Notes: generated from the letters alone by a model not told the origin. A DNA stretch of 64,000 nt from Megascapheus bottae (GCA_024803745.1 JANJXV010000013.1:6634001-6698000); one strand, 5' to 3'. Counted from the first letter of the stretch, positions 10,405 to 21,208 are shown. Translations and numbers: made by a program.

Positions 10405-10560
10405 GTTTATTTTTACTTTACATTTTCATTATCTTTAAGTAGTTAAACAAAGGGGTTACCATTCACTAAAGCAGCTTATGAATACATCTTGATTATGTCA
10501 CCCTTTCATCATTCTCCCCTATTTCCTCTCTTTTCTTATTTCACACTAAATTTGTAGCGA
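10405..10560 (-). mobile_element. L1-C type 3' end, copy ii
   Basis: Inverted: CATTATCTTTAAGTAGTTAA, AAAGGGGTTACCATTCAC, GCTTATGAATACATCTTGAT, GTCACCCTTTCATCATTC. Best preserved of the three. Confidence 0.7.
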
Positions 10561-10599
10561 TGCCTTTTAGTGTATACTCATATTTCTATAAATTTAATT

Positions 10600-10790
10600 T
10601 TTAAATATTTTATTATCTTTAGGTAGTTGTGCAAAGGAGTTGTTATTTAGCAAACACAGTTTATGAATACTATGTGACTTGGTGAATGTCACCCCTTTTC
10701 ACATTCGCATCCATATTTCCGAAAACTACCCTCCCCTCACTTTTATGTTCTTTTATTTTTGAATATAACTATTAGTTTGCTTTTTGAAAA
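10600..10790 (-). mobile_element. L1-C type 3' end, copy iii
   Basis: Inverted: TTTATTATCTTTAGGTAGTT, GCAAAGGAGTTGTTATTTAGC, GTTTATGAATACTATGTGAC, GTCACCCCTTTTCAC. Same block order as copies i and ii. The next 270 bases (to 11060) are unassigned. Confidence 0.7.
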
Positions 10791-11260
10791 ACAGCCACAG
10801 TCATGGGAACTTTCACTAAAGAATAGTTTGTGTTAAAGATGATGATGCTGTAGCATATTCACCAGGGAGTCTGCAAAGTTGTAAACATTTCTGCATAGGG
10901 AGTACAGGATGAACTCACTATGCCTGACAGTACCTTTCCAAAGGTGTTAGGCAAGCATATCAACCTGCATTTCGACTTGTCAGTGTGACACACTCAGTGT
11001 GTGTATGACATTGGTGGAGGCCTGGGTATGGGTGATGTAATAAACCTATCCAAGACTTAACATCCTCAAATCTACAAGTGTCCAGCCATTCTATTTTTAT
11101 ATTAACATTTGAAGTAGTTTAATTATATCCATTCAATTTCTTATTCATTCTCTCCTTTGGCCATTTTTCCTCCTTCTACTTCTCACCTCCCAAACAGCTT
11201 CCTTTTGTTCTCATGCTATTTTGTTATTTCATTTTTAGGTCTAATGCTTGCACATGAGAT

Positions 11261-11261
<1 letters not shown>

Positions 11262-11303
<42 letters not shown>
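11262..11303. repeat. (AC)n microsatellite
   Basis: About 21 uninterrupted AC units. It lies 93 bases from a (TG)n run of similar length, so the two are mutually complementary. Confidence 0.98.
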
Positions 11304-11309
<6 letters not shown>

Positions 11310-11393
11310 CAGTCTGGATTGTTTTACATGATGATCTGAAATTTCATACATTTCATTTTTTTGTGTCTGAATCATACTCAGTTACATGAATCC

Positions 11394-11396
<3 letters not shown>

Positions 11397-11479
<83 letters not shown>
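11397..11479. repeat. (TG)n(AG)n compound microsatellite
   Basis: About 20 TG units (11397-11436) pass directly into about 21 AG units (11437-11479). The AG part is a purine mirror repeat. Confidence 0.98.
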
Positions 11480-11482
<3 letters not shown>

Positions 11483-11617
11483 TTACATTTTCATCAGTAA
11501 ATGGAAGATGTGGTGTGATTCCATAGTTTAGCTGTCATAAAAATGCAGCAATAAACTTGATCATGCAAATATCACTGTTGTATATTTATGTACATTCCTT
11601 CAGAGAAAAATTAATTT

Positions 11618-11710
11618 TCTATCACTGATTCTGGAGCTGGAACTCACCCTGGACCTTGACTCTGAGCATTCTTGGTCAAGTTTAGAGCCACAGTCCCACA
11701 ACCAACTGTT
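11618..11710 (-). mobile_element. Geo-module SINE relic
   Basis: ATTCTGGAGCTGGAACTCAC, CTGAGCATTCTTGGTCAAG and GAGCCACAGTCCCACAACC follow the inverted Geo half with a central deletion. Confidence 0.45.
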
Positions 11711-11732
11711 TAGCTTCATATGTAAGAATGAT

Positions 11733-12050
11733 ACTGTTATTTTCAATTTAATCTTATTGTCAAGATTAGGTATAGAGGGGTTACAATTACATAGGTAAGG
11801 TAGTGAGTACCATTCTTGACAAACATTGCTACCCACTCCCATGTTTTTCTCCTTCTTTCTCTCCAATTTCACTCACTGAGTGGTAAAGTTCATTTCCAGC
11901 ATAGTGTCTTGTGAGTATCACTGTTGCATTGGTTCCCTTTTGATCCTTTGTCTCAATATTTTGTTGTTCCCCTTCCTTACCCTAATTCAGATGAACATAT
12001 TCACAATACTGGGTATTCAAATCAAATGCAGTGACTACAGGGAATAATAC
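11733..12050 (-). mobile_element. L1-B 3' UTR
   Basis: Inverted reference copy of this end: TTATTGTCAAGATTAGGTAT, GGGGTTACAATTACATAGG, AAGGTAGTGAGTACCATTC, GGTAAAGTTCATTTCCAGC, GTGAGTATCACTGTTGC. The 90-codon reverse frame 11600-11872 is UTR and SINE, not a gene. Confidence 0.75.
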
Positions 12051-12257
12051 CTTAAAACTAAAAACTGCGTCATTGTCCACACCAAGACCACTGAGGTAGG
12101 GGACAGAGTTGAATTTTACCAGGGAACTGGTGTCTCACACAGTGGCCTAGGTGGGAGGCTGTGCATTACAATGATTGTATCTACACCATGAGAGTTAGAG
12201 AAATATTTCATCATCAATGAAGAGAGAAAGAGCTATTTGATGCTTGTTCAAACTTTT

Positions 12258-12453
12258 TTATTTTTTTGCCAGTCCTGAGCTTAAGCTCAGGGCCTGAGCA
12301 CTGTCTTTGGGCTTTCTTAAGGCTAGAGCTCTACCACTTGAGCCTCAGCACCACTTCCGGCTTTTTTTCTATGTATGTGGTACTGAGGAATCGACCCCGG
12401 GTCTTCCTGCATGGTAGGCAAGCACGCTACCACTAGGCGAAACTCCCGGCCCA
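12258..12453 (-). mobile_element. IDL-Geo SINE with perfect TSD (young)
   Basis: Inverted full-length dimer with well preserved promoter boxes (GCAAGCACGCTACCACTAGG; GGAATCGACCCCGGGTC). It is flanked by a perfect 16-base repeat GCTTGTTCAAACTTTT at 12242-12257 and 12454-12469. Good sequence and intact TSD indicate a recent insertion. Confidence 0.95.
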
Positions 12454-12602
12454 GCTTGTTCAAACTTTTACACAATTAATACTGAAAGTGATAAGTGGAA
12501 TCTTTAAGTAATCAAACAAAACTGTCAACTAATAAAATTCACATGAGATATCAGGTCTACAATAGCCGAAGAACTCTCTTTCTTTTTCCCTCTCTAGTCT
12601 GA

Positions 12603-12665
<63 letters not shown>

Positions 12666-12688
12666 CCTATCATCTATCTATCTATCTT
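12603..12688. repeat. (CTAT)n microsatellite
   Basis: Tetranucleotide array, uninterrupted to about 12664, then broken by ACC and CATC variants. Confidence 0.97.
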
Positions 12689-12839
12689 CTGTATAGTGTT
12701 AGTACTGTGGCTTGAACTCAGGACTTCTGAATTCTCATTCGACCTTCTTCCTCTATACTTTGTAAATGCCCCATCAAACAAAGGGAGATGAAAGAAACCA
12801 ACATTTTTAACACATTGTCTGACAAAAACTGTTATGCTC

Positions 12840-12945
12840 TTTATGCTTTAGTTTTATTTAATAGTCAACAAAATCTTGTGAGATAAATACTGTAATTTCC
12901 TTACAAAGACAGGAAGTGAATCTTGGAAACACTAAGTAGATAAAA
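12840..12945 (-). mobile_element. MIR relic
   Basis: AAATCTTGTGAGATAAATAC, TAATTTCCTTACAAAGACAG and GAAGTGAATCTTGGAAACAC follow the core order of an inverted MIR (CCTGTGAGGTAGGTA..CCATTTTACAGATGAGG). Ancient and diverged. Confidence 0.55.
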
Positions 12946-13484
12946 GAGTAGATTTATATTGCTTGGTGAATTTTCTATAGAATTTAATCATGTATAAATG
13001 TCATCAGTAATTTTAAGAGCCCAGTATATAAAAGGAATAGAAATACAGATACTATTATTCTCACATAAAATAAGACTTTCATGAGTCTCAAGATGAATCG
13101 TTCATCCAGATATGTTCTTTATTTTGTCTAAATTTGATTCTACTTTTATGTGTATTATCATTTCAGTTCAAAACCAGTTATCATTACAAAGATTATGCAC
13201 ATCTTGTTCTTAGGTAATGCTTGCTGACATTATTATCTCCCTTCCTGAAACTTCTGGTATTCCTTCTGTTTACATCATGTGCAACTGTAGGAAATATAAT
13301 CACATTCCTAGAGCACAGAATACAATAATCTTATAATACTTATTTTCTAGCAAAAAGTCTGAATTCATTAAATAAATGTTGGACATGTACCCATTAGATA
13401 TTTTCCTCACTGTAGAAACTGTTTTAAACACTATCCAGCTATAAGATTCTATTTCTATGGTAATACATGTAAGTTTGAATGTGT
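12946..13484. other. AT-rich interval, nothing recognised
   Basis: No element or credible reading frame found. Confidence 0.4.
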
Positions 13485-13679
13485 ATTTTTTTTTCCAGTC
13501 CTGGGACTTAAAATAAGGGCCTGGACATTGTCCTTGGGCTTTCTCAAGGCTAGCACTCTATCACTTGAGCCACAGCACCAGTTTCTACTTTTTGTATGTA
13601 TGTGATACTGAGGAATGGACCTCAGGTCTTTGAACATGCTGTGCAAGCACTCTACCACTAGGCCCAACTCCCAGCCCCA
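13485..13679 (-). mobile_element. IDL-Geo SINE
   Basis: Inverted dimer: T-run, CCAGTCCTGGGACTTAAAAT, GAGCCACAGCACCAG, ACTGAGGAATGGACCTCAGG, CACTAGGCCCAACTCCCAGC. A short flanking repeat GAATGTG (13477-13483 and 13680-13686) is a partial, aged TSD. Confidence 0.9.
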
Positions 13680-14754
13680 GAATGTGAATTCTTACCAACT
13701 ATAGATCCCTTGCTTTTCTAATTACTTTTATTTTAATCGTTCTAGCATTAGTTTTCATCTATTAAACACACACACAAACACACATAGCTTTACCAAGTGA
13801 TGTCCCAGGTATGTGAAGAAAGGATATGTGAATTAGCTTAAATCAGGTGAACCCAGTAACCATTCTGAAAAATCTTGATAAGCAACAATTATTATTGCTG
13901 TTGCTACTATGTTTGGGAAATAACCCAATAGCTAATAAGCCAATAAGCCCTGTTTTATTAGCAAAAATCTATTTCAAGAATTGTTTACAAGATCTTAATA
14001 TTCACAGGCTCATTGCTGGTTTCCACAACATATTTCTTTTTACTTTAAACATAATTCAAATGAATTTAGTTTATTTTAACTAAAAAGTTTTTCCTCACTC
14101 ACTGGAGTGTTACAGTAAACATGATACATACACAGAAGCAGTATTTTAGAATCTGAATAAGGCAACTCACAGGAAAGCATATGCAACACACAACACATGA
14201 TCCATTACAAGTGAAAGGAAAGATAGTACCGATGGTCTAGGAATTGTGTAGAGTCTCCTATGAGAAGATGTTTTCCGTGAAGCAAAACTATTTCAATCAT
14301 TTGTAATTGTAAAGCCTCTGTAACACCAATGAATACTTAAATCATGGACAGAATTGGGGAATTTAACATTTTATAACCCCTGATGGCCAATCTCTCATAT
14401 GACAAGTAAATTGTATGCAAACATCTATTACATCTATTACTGATCATAGAGTGGGAATCAACTTCATTCTGAGATTATCACAACACTGTACTAGTCCCCT
14501 CAAATTATTTTGATTATTGTGAAGCTGATTTCTTCCTATCACCCATTTTAAACAAAAATTTAATAACACTAAACTCAGTAAAGACTTCTAGAATTGCTAG
14601 TTATGTAAAGATCAAGTTGAATAAAGCACCTTTTATTTCATGTAATTAAAAATAAAGATCACTTTCTTTTTTATTCTTCCAGACTGTTCTTGAATTAGTG
14701 ATTCTTCTAGTTCATCCTTCTCATTGATTAGTGCTATGCACTATTATAGTAGGC
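13680..14754. other. unassigned AT-rich interval
   Basis: A short (CA)n-like stretch lies at 13765-13785. Otherwise no repeat family or gene is recognised. A 78-codon frame at 13847-14083 lacks any domain I know and is probably chance. Confidence 0.4.
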
Positions 14755-14770
14755 AACCACCTACTTTTTT

Positions 14771-14961
14771 TTTTTGCCAGTCCTGGGCTTGAACTCAGGG
14801 CCTGAGCACTGTCCTTGGATTTTCTCAAGGCTAGAGCTCTACCACTTGAGCCTCAGCACCACTTCCGGCTTTTTTCTATGTATGTGGTACCAAGGAATCG
14901 AACCCGGGTCTTCATGCATGCTAGGCAAGCACTTTAACCACTAGGCCAAACTCCCAGCCCT
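14771..14961 (-). mobile_element. IDL-Geo SINE with perfect TSD (young)
   Basis: Inverted, well preserved dimer (GGTACCAAGGAATCGAACCC; GCATGCTAGGCAAGCAC). TSD AACCACCTACTTTTT at 14755-14769 and 14962-14976. It landed at the 3' tip of the L1-B element that follows, a typical T-rich target. Confidence 0.95.
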
Positions 14962-14976
14962 AACCACCTACTTTTT

Positions 14977-15887
14977 ATTGTTATTATAATGTTATTGTTA
15001 AGGTATTGTCATGGAGCTATACAAAGGAGTCACATTTCCATAAGTTAGATAATGAGCACAATCTTTCTTACACAATGTGATCCCTTCCTTTGCTTTTTCC
15101 TCCTGTCCCTGACCACAAGTTGAAGGGCTATTTTTTACATAGTATATATGCATTTCCTCATCCTTCCTCCTTCCATCATTTCTCCTTCTTCCTCCCCAAA
15201 ATGTGTTTCTGTATTCTGGAATTCATTTTCTTAAGTAGTTCAGAAGATGTTCTAAGGAGTTATGCCTTTGGACTCTTCCCTAAGTGTATCCTCCTTTAGT
15301 CAGTTCCTTTGTGTCTAAATGCACGCAAAGTCTATTAGGTCTAGTTGAATTTTAGATGTGGCTTCCATGTATGAAATGAAACATGCACTGTTTGCCTCTC
15401 TGAACTTGGCTTAACTTACTTAACATAATTTGTTCTAAGTCATCTGCTTCTCTGCAAATGTTATAATATTATCTTTCTAATGGATGAGTAAAGTTCTGTT
15501 GTGTATATGTACCAGATTTTTTGATCCATTCATCTCCAAAGTGCCGTAATGAACATGAATGTGCAAGTGTTATTTTATCACATCCTGACTTGTTATGTTC
15601 TAAATATGTGTCCAAGAGTAGTACACCTGGGTCATACATTGTTCTATGGTTTAGGGTTTAGTTTTTAGAGGGATCATCCAGAGTGGTTGCATTAGTTTAC
15701 ATTTCCACTAAAAGTGCAGTGGAATTTCTGATGTCCTCATCTCCACTAGCATTTGTCACTGTCCAAAGTTTTGATATTGGCCAATTTCACTGGGGTAAGA
15801 TAAAATATCAAAGTGGTATTGATCTGCATTTCCTTCATGGCAAAGATGTTGAGTATTTCCTTCTGTGTTTATTGGCCATTCTTATTT
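14977..15887 (-). mobile_element. L1-B, 3' UTR and ORF2 C-terminus (outer part of nest)
   Basis: Inverted L1. The 3' end (TGTTATTGTTAAGGTATTGTC) leads into a pyrimidine-rich UTR, then the inverted ORF2 tail: CTTGGCTTAACTTACTTAAC, TTCTGTTGTGTATATGTACC, CCTGGGTCATACATTGTTC, CATCTCCACTAGCATTTGTC. Multiple frame breaks. It is interrupted at 15887 by a younger L1-A and resumes at 17343. Confidence 0.85.
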
Positions 15888-17342
15888 CTTTTTTTCATAT
15901 ATTTTTATTGTAATTAATAGAAGGGTTACATTATATTTGCCAGATAGATGGTGCATTAATTCACATACATTGATACCCTTTCTCATGTCTTAGTCCCCAT
16001 TTCCCTCTCTCTTACCCTCACCCCTCATCTTGTTTCCCCCCTTCCCTATCCAATTTCAAATAACCAAATACAAATATATCCAATATATCAGATAACAAAG
16101 TGAGATACTGTAACAATATGAGATAACCAAGGGACAGCAAAAGAGATGAGAGATAACATAGTACATTAAGGATAAAAATCACTCATTATATAGCTTTTGT
16201 TTCTATATCCTAGAGGTCCTTTCATTTAGCGTTATACTATATGGCCTTATATATCTAGGTTTTGCTCTATTGCAAATCTCTTCTATGAGAGCCCAAGGTT
16301 TCTACTGATTATGATAAATGAGGGAAACCATTGCGCCTATGTTCCTTTGAGTCTGGCTTACTTCACTTAATATGATTTCCTAATAAATGGGGCGATGTCA
16401 TTCTTTCTGACAGCAGCGTAGAATTCCATTGTGTACAAATACCACATCTTGTTGATCCACTCATCAACTGAGGGACATTTAGGTTGGTTCCATATCTTTG
16501 CTATGGTAAATAGTGCTGCAATGAACATTGTTGTGCTAGTGGATTTAGTATATCCTTGTTTCTGGACAATTGGGTAAATGCCTAGTAGTGGAATTGCTGG
16601 GTCATAGGGTTGCTCTATGTTTAGTTTTTTGAGGAACTGCCATACTGCTTTCCATAGTGGTTGAACAAGTTTTCACTCCCACCAACAGTGTAGTAGTGAT
16701 CCTCCTGGCCACATCCCCTTCAGCATCTGTTATTAGTTTTCTTGATCCTGGCCATTCTAACTGGAGTGAGGTGGAATCATAGAGTTGTTTTGATTTGCAT
16801 TTCTTTTATGACCAGAAATGTCAAGCAAGTCTTCATGTGGCTGTAAGCCATTTTTGTTTCTTCTTCAGTGAAGAATCTCTAAGTCTTTGGCCCATCTTTT
16901 AATGGGATGGTTGTTACTTTGGAGATTAGTTTTGGGGTGATTCAATTTTTTGAGCTGTTGATATATTTTAGATATGAGGCCTTTGTCCATTGTATGGTTG
17001 GTTAAGATCTTCCATTCTGTAGGCTTCCTAATTAATTTATTAGTTATGTCCTTTGCCATACAAAAGCTCTGCAGTTTCATGCAGTCCTACTTATCTCGCC
17101 TTTCTCTGATTTGTTGTGATTCTTGGTCCTTATTAAGAAAGTTTCGACCTGTGCCAAGAAGACCTAGTGTATCTCCTATTCCTTCTTGTAAAGTTTTCAG
17201 TGTGTCGGCTTTTACCTTGAGGTCTTTGATCCATTTGGAGTTAATTCTAGTGCAGGGTGACAAAGAAGGATCCGACTTTAGTTTTCTGCAGGTGTTTAAC
17301 CATGTCTGCCAGCACCACTTGTTGAAGAGGCTGTCTTTCTTC
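15888..17342 (-). mobile_element. L1-A, 5'-truncated, nested in the older L1
   Basis: About 1.45 kb of inverted L1-A: T-rich end with ATTGTAATTAATAGAAGGGT, 3' UTR, then ORF2 C-terminal third. On the reverse strand the frame reads DITNKLIRKPTEWKILTNHT and GLISKIYQQLKKLNHPKTN, with frameshifts and stops elsewhere. The 5' break is at the 'WKKDSLFNKL' part of ORF2. It lacks endonuclease and reverse transcriptase, so it is non-autonomous and dead. TSD not resolved. Confidence 0.9.
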
Positions 17343-17688
17343 CCACTTCTTAAAGCCTGTCTTTAGTTCTTTTGCCCATTTATCTAATGGTTTATTAGTT
17401 TTCATGGGAGAGGGCTGTGATTTTGAACTCTTCAAATATTTTGTACATTAGGCCCTTGTCAAATGTATTTCTGATAAAAACCTTCTCCTAGTCTGTTGAT
17501 TATCTTTCTAGTTTAGTAACTATATCTTTCATTATGAAGAACTTTTTAGTTTGATGCCCCAGTTATCAAATCTCTCTCCCATATTCCCTGGGACTTTTTT
17601 CATAAAGTTCCTGTTTATGCCTATGAGTTCTAGTTTTTCTCCTATTCTATCCTGCAGTAGTTTCAAAGTTTCAGATAAGCCCATTTAA
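17343..17688 (-). mobile_element. L1-B ORF2, continuation beyond the nested L1-A
   Basis: Resumes exactly where the outer element broke off: TTCTTTTGCCCATTTATCTA, TTAGGCCCTTGTCAAATG, CCTTCTCCTAGTCTGTTGAT, TCCTATTCTATCCTGCAGTA. These are inverted ORF2 blocks in the order expected upstream of 15887. The 5' end fades near 17688. Confidence 0.85.
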
Positions 17689-19699
17689 CAAAATGACAAT
17701 GGAAGAATGTTTTTTCAACTTGTTTATAAATGGAAAACTGCCATGGACGATTGTCTTCCCTCAAAGTAGGAGAAACAGGAGAAACACAAAGATATGAACA
17801 GCTCAGAACACAGAGTCATGTGAAGTACGTAAGCAAATTTTGGTCATATAAGGAAGCCTGAAGAAGAACCTAAGAAAGACTGAGAAAGAGAAAAATGAAA
17901 AAAAAGAGCAATGACAGAATAAACTATGATAATTCATAATTTTTTATATATTATATAATGTGAACATTTTCACCAAGGAATTGATGAATAAAAACAACCA
18001 GATGACATAAATATCAGTAAGTCATTTTCAATGTGATGTGACAGTTTTAAATTATTGGGGGTTGTACCACTGGTTAACACAATTAAGAACCACACATATC
18101 TCTTATTAAAGTAAACCACACTGTTCAAAACAATGAGTAAATGGCAGTGGTTCAGCTCATTTATACGTATAAAAGTCTACATACGTATGTCACTAAGGGC
18201 AATATGTTAACATGTTTTGAGGAAGTTAAAATATTTGAATTTTACATTTTGTTTAGTGGGTTTTTTTAAAACCAGTGTAATGACCACCTAGATGAATATT
18301 CTTTGTTATTTAGTTGAGAATCAATGCACCTAATTGTTATATAAAGTAAAAGCTACAAATGCAAGTTCAAGGCAGGTCTCAAAATTGGAATCCCACTTTT
18401 GTTTTTGAGCCACATTTCAAAAGGCTACAGAATTTCAATTGTTGAAGGATTTTTCAAAGACAGTGACACTTAACATTATTGGATTTTTGCTCCCATTTTA
18501 TCCTATTAGTGCATTGCTTTAATGAGGACTAGATGCTGATTAGCTGTAATGACTACTAATGATCATGCCTACCAAACATAGGCAGATGTTAAGGGATTTA
18601 TTGTTTAAAAAATATCTCCTGTAATCAATCTCAGGAGATACTAGAAAGAGACAATCAGAGCCTTCTGCATTCACCATGATAATGAAGCAGCTATGACCAG
18701 AAGAGGCCATAGTTTCAGGCAAATGATTTCATGCATGCATGTGGGTAACAGCAGATGTTTAGTGCTCTGAAGTTTGAACGTAAAATATTTTGAAAGTGTT
18801 GGAAAGCTGAAAGAGATCAAAGATTTTTTTAGAAGTGTGAAGAATGGTTGATTGTCCATTACGTATTTGTTTCAGAGTCATAATGAATATACTTTCATCA
18901 TGCATTTGTTCCACTCTGTGAGACTGCTGATTACTCAGAGTCAAGCAGAGTATATTGAAATGGAATCCTAGGTTTGTTTTCACTTCCCTCTTCATGTTGC
19001 ACTTGCACAAAATTATTATATATTTAATTCGAGATACTTCATCTCATTCTGCTTACATTTTTTGGTATTTATGTTGAAAAGATCCTAATAACCAATGTGA
19101 ATTTAAATCAGTATTAAGAAATCTCTATACATTTAAGCTACCTTAGGGATGTAAGTAGAAAGACAAGCCTTGGCTAATTTTTCAACAGGTAGCCATCATC
19201 ATTGCCTTTGAATTTGCAATAAGTAGGACCGCAGTATGATGGGCTAAATGCTTCTGAAAACTAAGGCAAGTATTAACCTGCAGTTTAAAATACTTAAGGT
19301 TATACGTTGGTTCTGTAATGAAGAGACAGAACCTGGAGAGTCACAGAAAGAATTCTTAGGATCCCAGTCTCCGAGTAGCAGACCTTATTTCCTTGCACAT
19401 TCTATTTTGTATATTTGGCCTTATCTGCTCAATAAACAAATGACGGATAGGAAATGTGGAATCTTTTATCAGAAGGAAAATGAGAGAGTGAATTTTCTGG
19501 TTCTCTCATAATCCCTGTTAGGTCTGATTCCTTTTAAATCAACGCTGGCCTCTAGTCTCTCCATGTTTCTCTGACAATCAGTGTTAATTTATGAATCTAC
19601 TACTCATGACCTTTGGAATATTTCAGCAGGAATGAAGAATTTCCACCAGGTAGGAAAAAAAGTCATACATCACATTTTTGAACATGGGGTTTTGGTATA
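17689..19699. other. long unassigned interval
   Basis: Two kilobases with no repeat I can name. Frames of 60-87 codons (for example 19248-19511) show no domain, bias or splice context. A hAT-like fragment near 18405-18440 was considered and rejected as too short. Confidence 0.4.
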
Positions 19700-19850
19700 G
19701 AAAAGTGGGTTTCAAGTTAGACATATTTATTTGTAACCCTATCTCTAACAATTCCTACTCGTGTGATTTATACAGATCATATCATTCTGAGTCCTGAGTG
19801 GCAATAATAATATCTAGTCATATTAAATAAATGACCTGGCAAATGTGTTC
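19700..19850 (+). mobile_element. MIR-like relic
   Basis: GTAACCCTATCTCTAACAAT, CGTGTGATTTATACAGATCA and AATAATAATATCTAGTCAT mimic, in order, a sense MIR (CTCTGCCACTTACTAGCTGTGTGACC..AATAATAGTACCTAC). Ancient. Confidence 0.5.
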
Positions 19851-19854
19851 ATTT

Positions 19855-20112
19855 TTAGTAACCTTCATTTTTAGTAGTTTTAGATTCATAACAAAATTAG
19901 ATAAAATGTATATATTTCCAAGTGTTTCTGGAAACTACCCTCCCTCTCATTTAAGACTACTATCAATATCCTGAACTTGAGTGGCATATATTTTACCTAA
20001 AATAGATAAGCATTGATACTTTTTTTTACTTACACTACATTCTTGCGAAAATAGTCTGGCTAACTCCAGTTTGTTTTATGCTGAGGGTTCACACTAGAAA
20101 TTCTGGACCCAG
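19855..20112 (-). mobile_element. ancient L1M 3' UTR, part 1
   Basis: TTTAGTAGTTTTAGATTCAT, AACTACCCTCCCTCTCATT, CTATCAATATCCTGAACTTG and GAGGGTTCACACTAGAA follow the order of an inverted old L1 3' UTR (TAGGTTCACAGCAAAATTGA..CCCATTATCAACATCC..TAGGGTTCACTC). Confidence 0.65.
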
Positions 20113-20330
20113 AGCTGCTGGGTTAAAGGGGTTTGAAAGGGGGTCAGGTAACAAGGCTGTGTAGGAAGATTTTGTAGGAAGTCTCTTTACAGAAGCAGAA
20201 ACAGATGGTTATCTTTTGTTTAAGCAGTGGTTGGTCTCTTAGTAATCTCATCAGGGGCAAGCTGGCTGACCTACACTCTGAGTAATTTTTCCTGTTCAGT
20301 ACAAATATAGAATTTGATTAATTCATAGTA
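20113..20330. other. insert of unknown origin within the L1M UTR
   Basis: About 215 bases, less AT-rich than the flanks, interrupt the ancient L1 relic between two parts that belong together. No SINE or L1 signature. It could be a DNA transposon or LTR fragment; I cannot name it. Confidence 0.4.
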
Positions 20331-20585
20331 TCATGTATCCAACATCTTAGAATCAGAGAAGTTTTCATTTCCCCACCCCTTGCTCAAATACTTCTCATTC
20401 TCTGGGACATACACATTCATCCCTCCCTTCACAAGTACTAATTGTTGTTTTCTTCGTATAGTTTTGCATTCTCAAGAGTGATAAATAGTGGGAATCATAT
20501 ATATGTAGCCCATTAAGTATAGCCCGTTTGAGACTGGTTTCTTTTATTTAGAAATCTACATTTATGTTCTCCATGTTTTGATCCC
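20331..20585 (-). mobile_element. ancient L1M 3' UTR, part 2
   Basis: ATCATGTATCCAACATCTTA, ATACACATTCATCCCTCCC, TAGTTTTGCATTCTCAAGAG and GGAATCATATATATGTAGCC continue the inverted old L1 UTR from part 1. Confidence 0.65.
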
Positions 20586-20591
20586 CCTTTT

Positions 20592-20768
20592 TGTTTTTTT
20601 TAATTAAAATTTATTAACATTGATTTTTACTTCATATTTCAAGTGATGTGTTTAATAAACAAATATTCAAGAAGGGAAACTCTATAAACAATCACTGCCA
20701 CTTAGATTTTAGAACAAATTAAAATTAGGCTGAATGTTTGTATGTCATAGATACATATTAATCTATGT
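20592..20768 (-). mobile_element. L1-D 3' end
   Basis: Inverted match to the ends at 2600-2785 and 3600-3765: TTATTAACATTGATTTTTAC, CAAGAAGGGAAACTCTATAA, TTAGGCTGAATGTTTGTATG. Confidence 0.75.
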
Positions 20769-20779
20769 ATCTCCTCCCC

Positions 20780-20973
20780 TTTTTTTTTGCTAGTCCTGGG
20801 TTTAAGCTCAGGGCCTGAGCACTCTCCCTGGGTGTTTTTCTCAAGGCTAGAGTTCTACCACTTGAGCCACAGCACCACTTCCAGCTTTTTTCTATGTATG
20901 GGTACCAAGGAATCGAACCCAGGTTTTTGTGCATGCTAGACAAGCACTCTACACTAGGCCAAACTCCTGGCCC
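20780..20973 (-). mobile_element. IDL-Geo SINE
   Basis: Inverted dimer with all landmarks (GAGCCACAGCACCACTTCC; GGTACCAAGGAATCGAACCC; GCATGCTAGACAAGCACTC). One base is lost in the CACTAGGCC A-box region. Confidence 0.9.
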
Positions 20974-20984
20974 ATCCCCACCTT

Positions 20985-21208
20985 TTTTAATGGCAATTCT
21001 GGAGCAAGAATTCAGGGCCTGGGCCTTGTCCTTGAACTTGGTTGTTCAAGGCTAAAAGTCTACCAGTTGAGCCACACGTCCATTTTTTTTTTGGTGGTTA
21101 ATTGGGCATTCCTTAGCTGGCTTTAAAATGTGCTCCTCAGATCTCAGCTTCTTGAGTAGGTAGAGCAGCTCCTGAATAGCTAGAATTACAGGTGTGAGAC
21201 ATTCTGCC
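20985..21208 (-). mobile_element. 7SL-Geo SINE, diverged
   Basis: Inverted: GAATTCAGGGCCTGGGCC, GTGGTTAATTGGGCATTC, CTCCTCAGATCTCAGCTTC, AGAATTACAGGTGTGAGAC. Contains a small internal duplication of the AGTAG region. Confidence 0.75.

Larger units (their letters stand above)
11060..11605 (-). mobile_element. old L1 3' UTR/ORF2 end, split by two microsatellites
   Basis: Inverted L1: a pyrimidine-rich UTR (11140-11220), TTTTAGGTCTAATGCTTG with ATGAGATAAA (11235-11262), then decayed ORF2 (TTTTTTGTGTCTGAATCATA near 11358; ATGCAGCAATAAACTTGATC near 11543). The (AC)n and (TG)n(AG)n tracts expanded inside it. Confidence 0.6.

Noticed and set aside
12603..12688. CRISPR-like regular repeat array
   Set aside because: A perfect tetranucleotide microsatellite without spacers, in a mammalian genome.
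18405..18440. hAT/MER5-type DNA transposon relic (GAGCCACATTTC)
   Set aside because: Only a dozen bases fit; terminal inverted repeats and 8-base TSDs are not visible.
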